From JAKEHA01 sp964560355 (GTDB lineage: Bacteria > Krumholzibacteriota > Krumholzibacteriia > WVZY01 > JAKEHA01), in NCBI GenBank assembly GCA_964560355.1, contig CAZLLI010000033.1, positions 1 through 28,729 on the forward strand: 28,729 bases of DNA, written 5' to 3'. The notes beneath the pieces were generated by a model that was given only the letters and a program-made list of their open reading frames with translations, was not told where the DNA came from and searched no databases. Shown here one piece after another: positions 27,900 to 28,729 of the stretch; positions within the stretch are counted from its first letter, which is position 1; each line of letters begins with the position of its first letter. A program made the translations under genes and the position numbers.

Positions 27900-28729
27900 C
27901 TATTTCCCTCGACTCACCGTCTGGCCCTTTTGCAGCTCGGCCTTCGCGACCGGCTTCCCGTTCACGAGGATGTTCGAGAACGGCGCCGGCAGTCCTTCGG
28001 CGGTCTTGATGTCGGGGCCGTCCTGGAGGTGGTAGTGCACGTGCGGCTCGCTGGTGTTGCCGGAGTTGCCGCACAGGCCGAGCACGTCGCTTTGCTTCAC
28101 CTTGTCGCCGGTCTTCACGCGCAGCGATTTGGGCTGCATGTGCGCGAGCAGCGAAAACTCGCCGTTGCCGTGGTCGATCACGACGCCGTTGCCGACCGGG
28201 TTGGACGGGTCCATCTTTCCGGGTTCCTGGTCGGGGAGGGAGTCGCACGACCACACCACCGTCCCCGCCGCGGGTGCCAGGACTTCGGCACCGTAACAAT
28301 AGTAGTCGGTGAGCTTGGTCCCGCCTCCGGGAACGTGGGTGAGCCCGTCCTTGCGCATGACGATGTCGTTCGCGAAGCGTTGGCTCTTCGAGACCGCGTG
28401 GTAATTCTGGTCGATGGTGCGCCCGCCCCAGAACACGTACCAGTCGCCGCGGAAGGGGAGGAGGAGCTCGGTCTTGGTTTGATAGTCGAGCTTGGTGCTG
28501 GCGAAGGCCTGCTTCTCCGGCTGCACCTGCAGCCCGGAGACGAGACCGTTTTCGTTGAACGCCAACACGAGCATGAGGGGCACCGGCACCTTCTCGAACA
28601 CGCAGCGCGCCCGGTACGTCCAGCCGTCCTCCTGCACCACCTTTTCCTCGCGCACCTCGAGGATGGCGCCGACTTGGCCGTGGATGCTCGCCATCAGGGT
28701 CGCGAAGCGCAGCGAGTCGCCCATGGCCT
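27900..28729 (-). CDS. M23 family metalloendopeptidase, N-terminus cut by window edge
   Basis: At least 274 residues are visible; the ATG at 28724 is 5 nt from the window end and may be internal. Residues about 1-75 of the visible part resemble the DUF3887-type domain (ATLMASIHGQVGAILEVREE, VLAFNENGLVSGLQVQP). From about 105 a LytM/M23 domain follows: NYHAVSKSQRFANDIV, PAAGTVVW, VVIDHGNGEFSLLAHMQ, VKTGDKVKQSDVLGLCGNSGNTSEPHVHYHLQD. The HxH in HVHYH and the earlier His and Asp are the zinc ligands of the family. M23 enzymes cut peptidoglycan cross-bridges or act in envelope maintenance. It precedes a small membrane protein in the same direction. Confidence 0.85.
   Translation of the reverse strand, partial: AMGDSLRFATLMASIHGQVGAILEVREEKVVQEDGWTYRARCVFEKVPVPLMLVLAFNENGLVSGLQVQPEKQAFASTKLDYQTKTELLLPFRGDWYVFWGGRTIDQNYHAVSKSQRFANDIVMRKDGLTHVPGGGTKLTDYYCYGAEVLAPAAGTVVWSCDSLPDQEPGKMDPSNPVGNGVVIDHGNGEFSLLAHMQPKSLRVKTGDKVKQSDVLGLCGNSGNTSEPHVHYHLQDGPDIKTAEGLPAPFSNILVNGKPVAKAELQKGQTVSRGK

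Overview
The window is a high-G+C (roughly two-thirds by eye), densely coded bacterial chromosome segment of about 27 protein genes. I see no rRNA or tRNA, CRISPR array, insertion sequence or phage gene. Several traits fit a free-living heterotroph of the FCB/Gemmatimonadota-like lineages, with Candidatus Eisenbacteria my best guess. These are a secreted enzyme with a FlgD-Ig/type IX-like C-terminal domain, many exported or peptide-degrading peptidases, a PD40-propeller/M28/PDZ fusion, a Ser/Thr kinase carrying TolB-like and TPR domains, and a G-type pilin. The placement is inference; no phylogenetic marker is present.

Layout. 1-2894: a truncated two-domain cupredoxin-like protein, a convergent small membrane protein, then a secreted PQQ-dependent-sugar-dehydrogenase-like beta-propeller whose upstream region holds two overlapping inverted repeats. 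2896-9142 (minus): a four-gene envelope operon, read from 9142 downward: PD40-M28-PDZ aminopeptidase, M48 lipoprotein protease, MltF-like lytic transglycosylase, membrane-anchored esterase. 9478-13184 (plus): a DUF1761 membrane protein, then threonine synthase overlapping an oligopeptidase B gene, closed by a bidirectional terminator. 13247-15046 (minus): an ACE-like M2 dipeptidase lipoprotein, divergent from 15157-19615 (plus): P1-family peptidase, 3-methyladenine glycosylase (tag), DUF6787-like membrane protein, GyrI-like protein, purT and a degenerate metallo-beta-lactamase-fold protein.

19711-24345 (minus): an overlapping operon of a Ser/Thr kinase and two bacterial-PH-domain membrane proteins. 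24406-25041 (minus): PaiB-like FMN-binding protein. 25150-25581 (minus): type IV pilin-like gene behind a sigma-54-type promoter, with a palindromic terminator after it. 25778-27369 (minus): ku followed 5 nt later by a TPR protein. 27517-28729 (minus): a truncated M23 endopeptidase followed by a small membrane protein.

Two initiation styles coexist. Several exported-protein genes (M28, M48, M2, pilin), and cytoplasmic ku, have strong Shine-Dalgarno sequences. At least four genes for cytoplasmic or kinase proteins (P1 peptidase, GyrI-like, kinase, PaiB) instead have a -10-like hexamer 6-9 nt upstream of the start codon and no Shine-Dalgarno, which suggests leaderless or nearly leaderless transcripts. 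I find no clear dedicated novel defence or biosynthetic system. The best leads are the kinase/PH operon, the envelope peptidase/transglycosylase operon, the overlapping hairpins before the 1461 gene, the sigma-54 pilin promoter, and the leaderless pattern.
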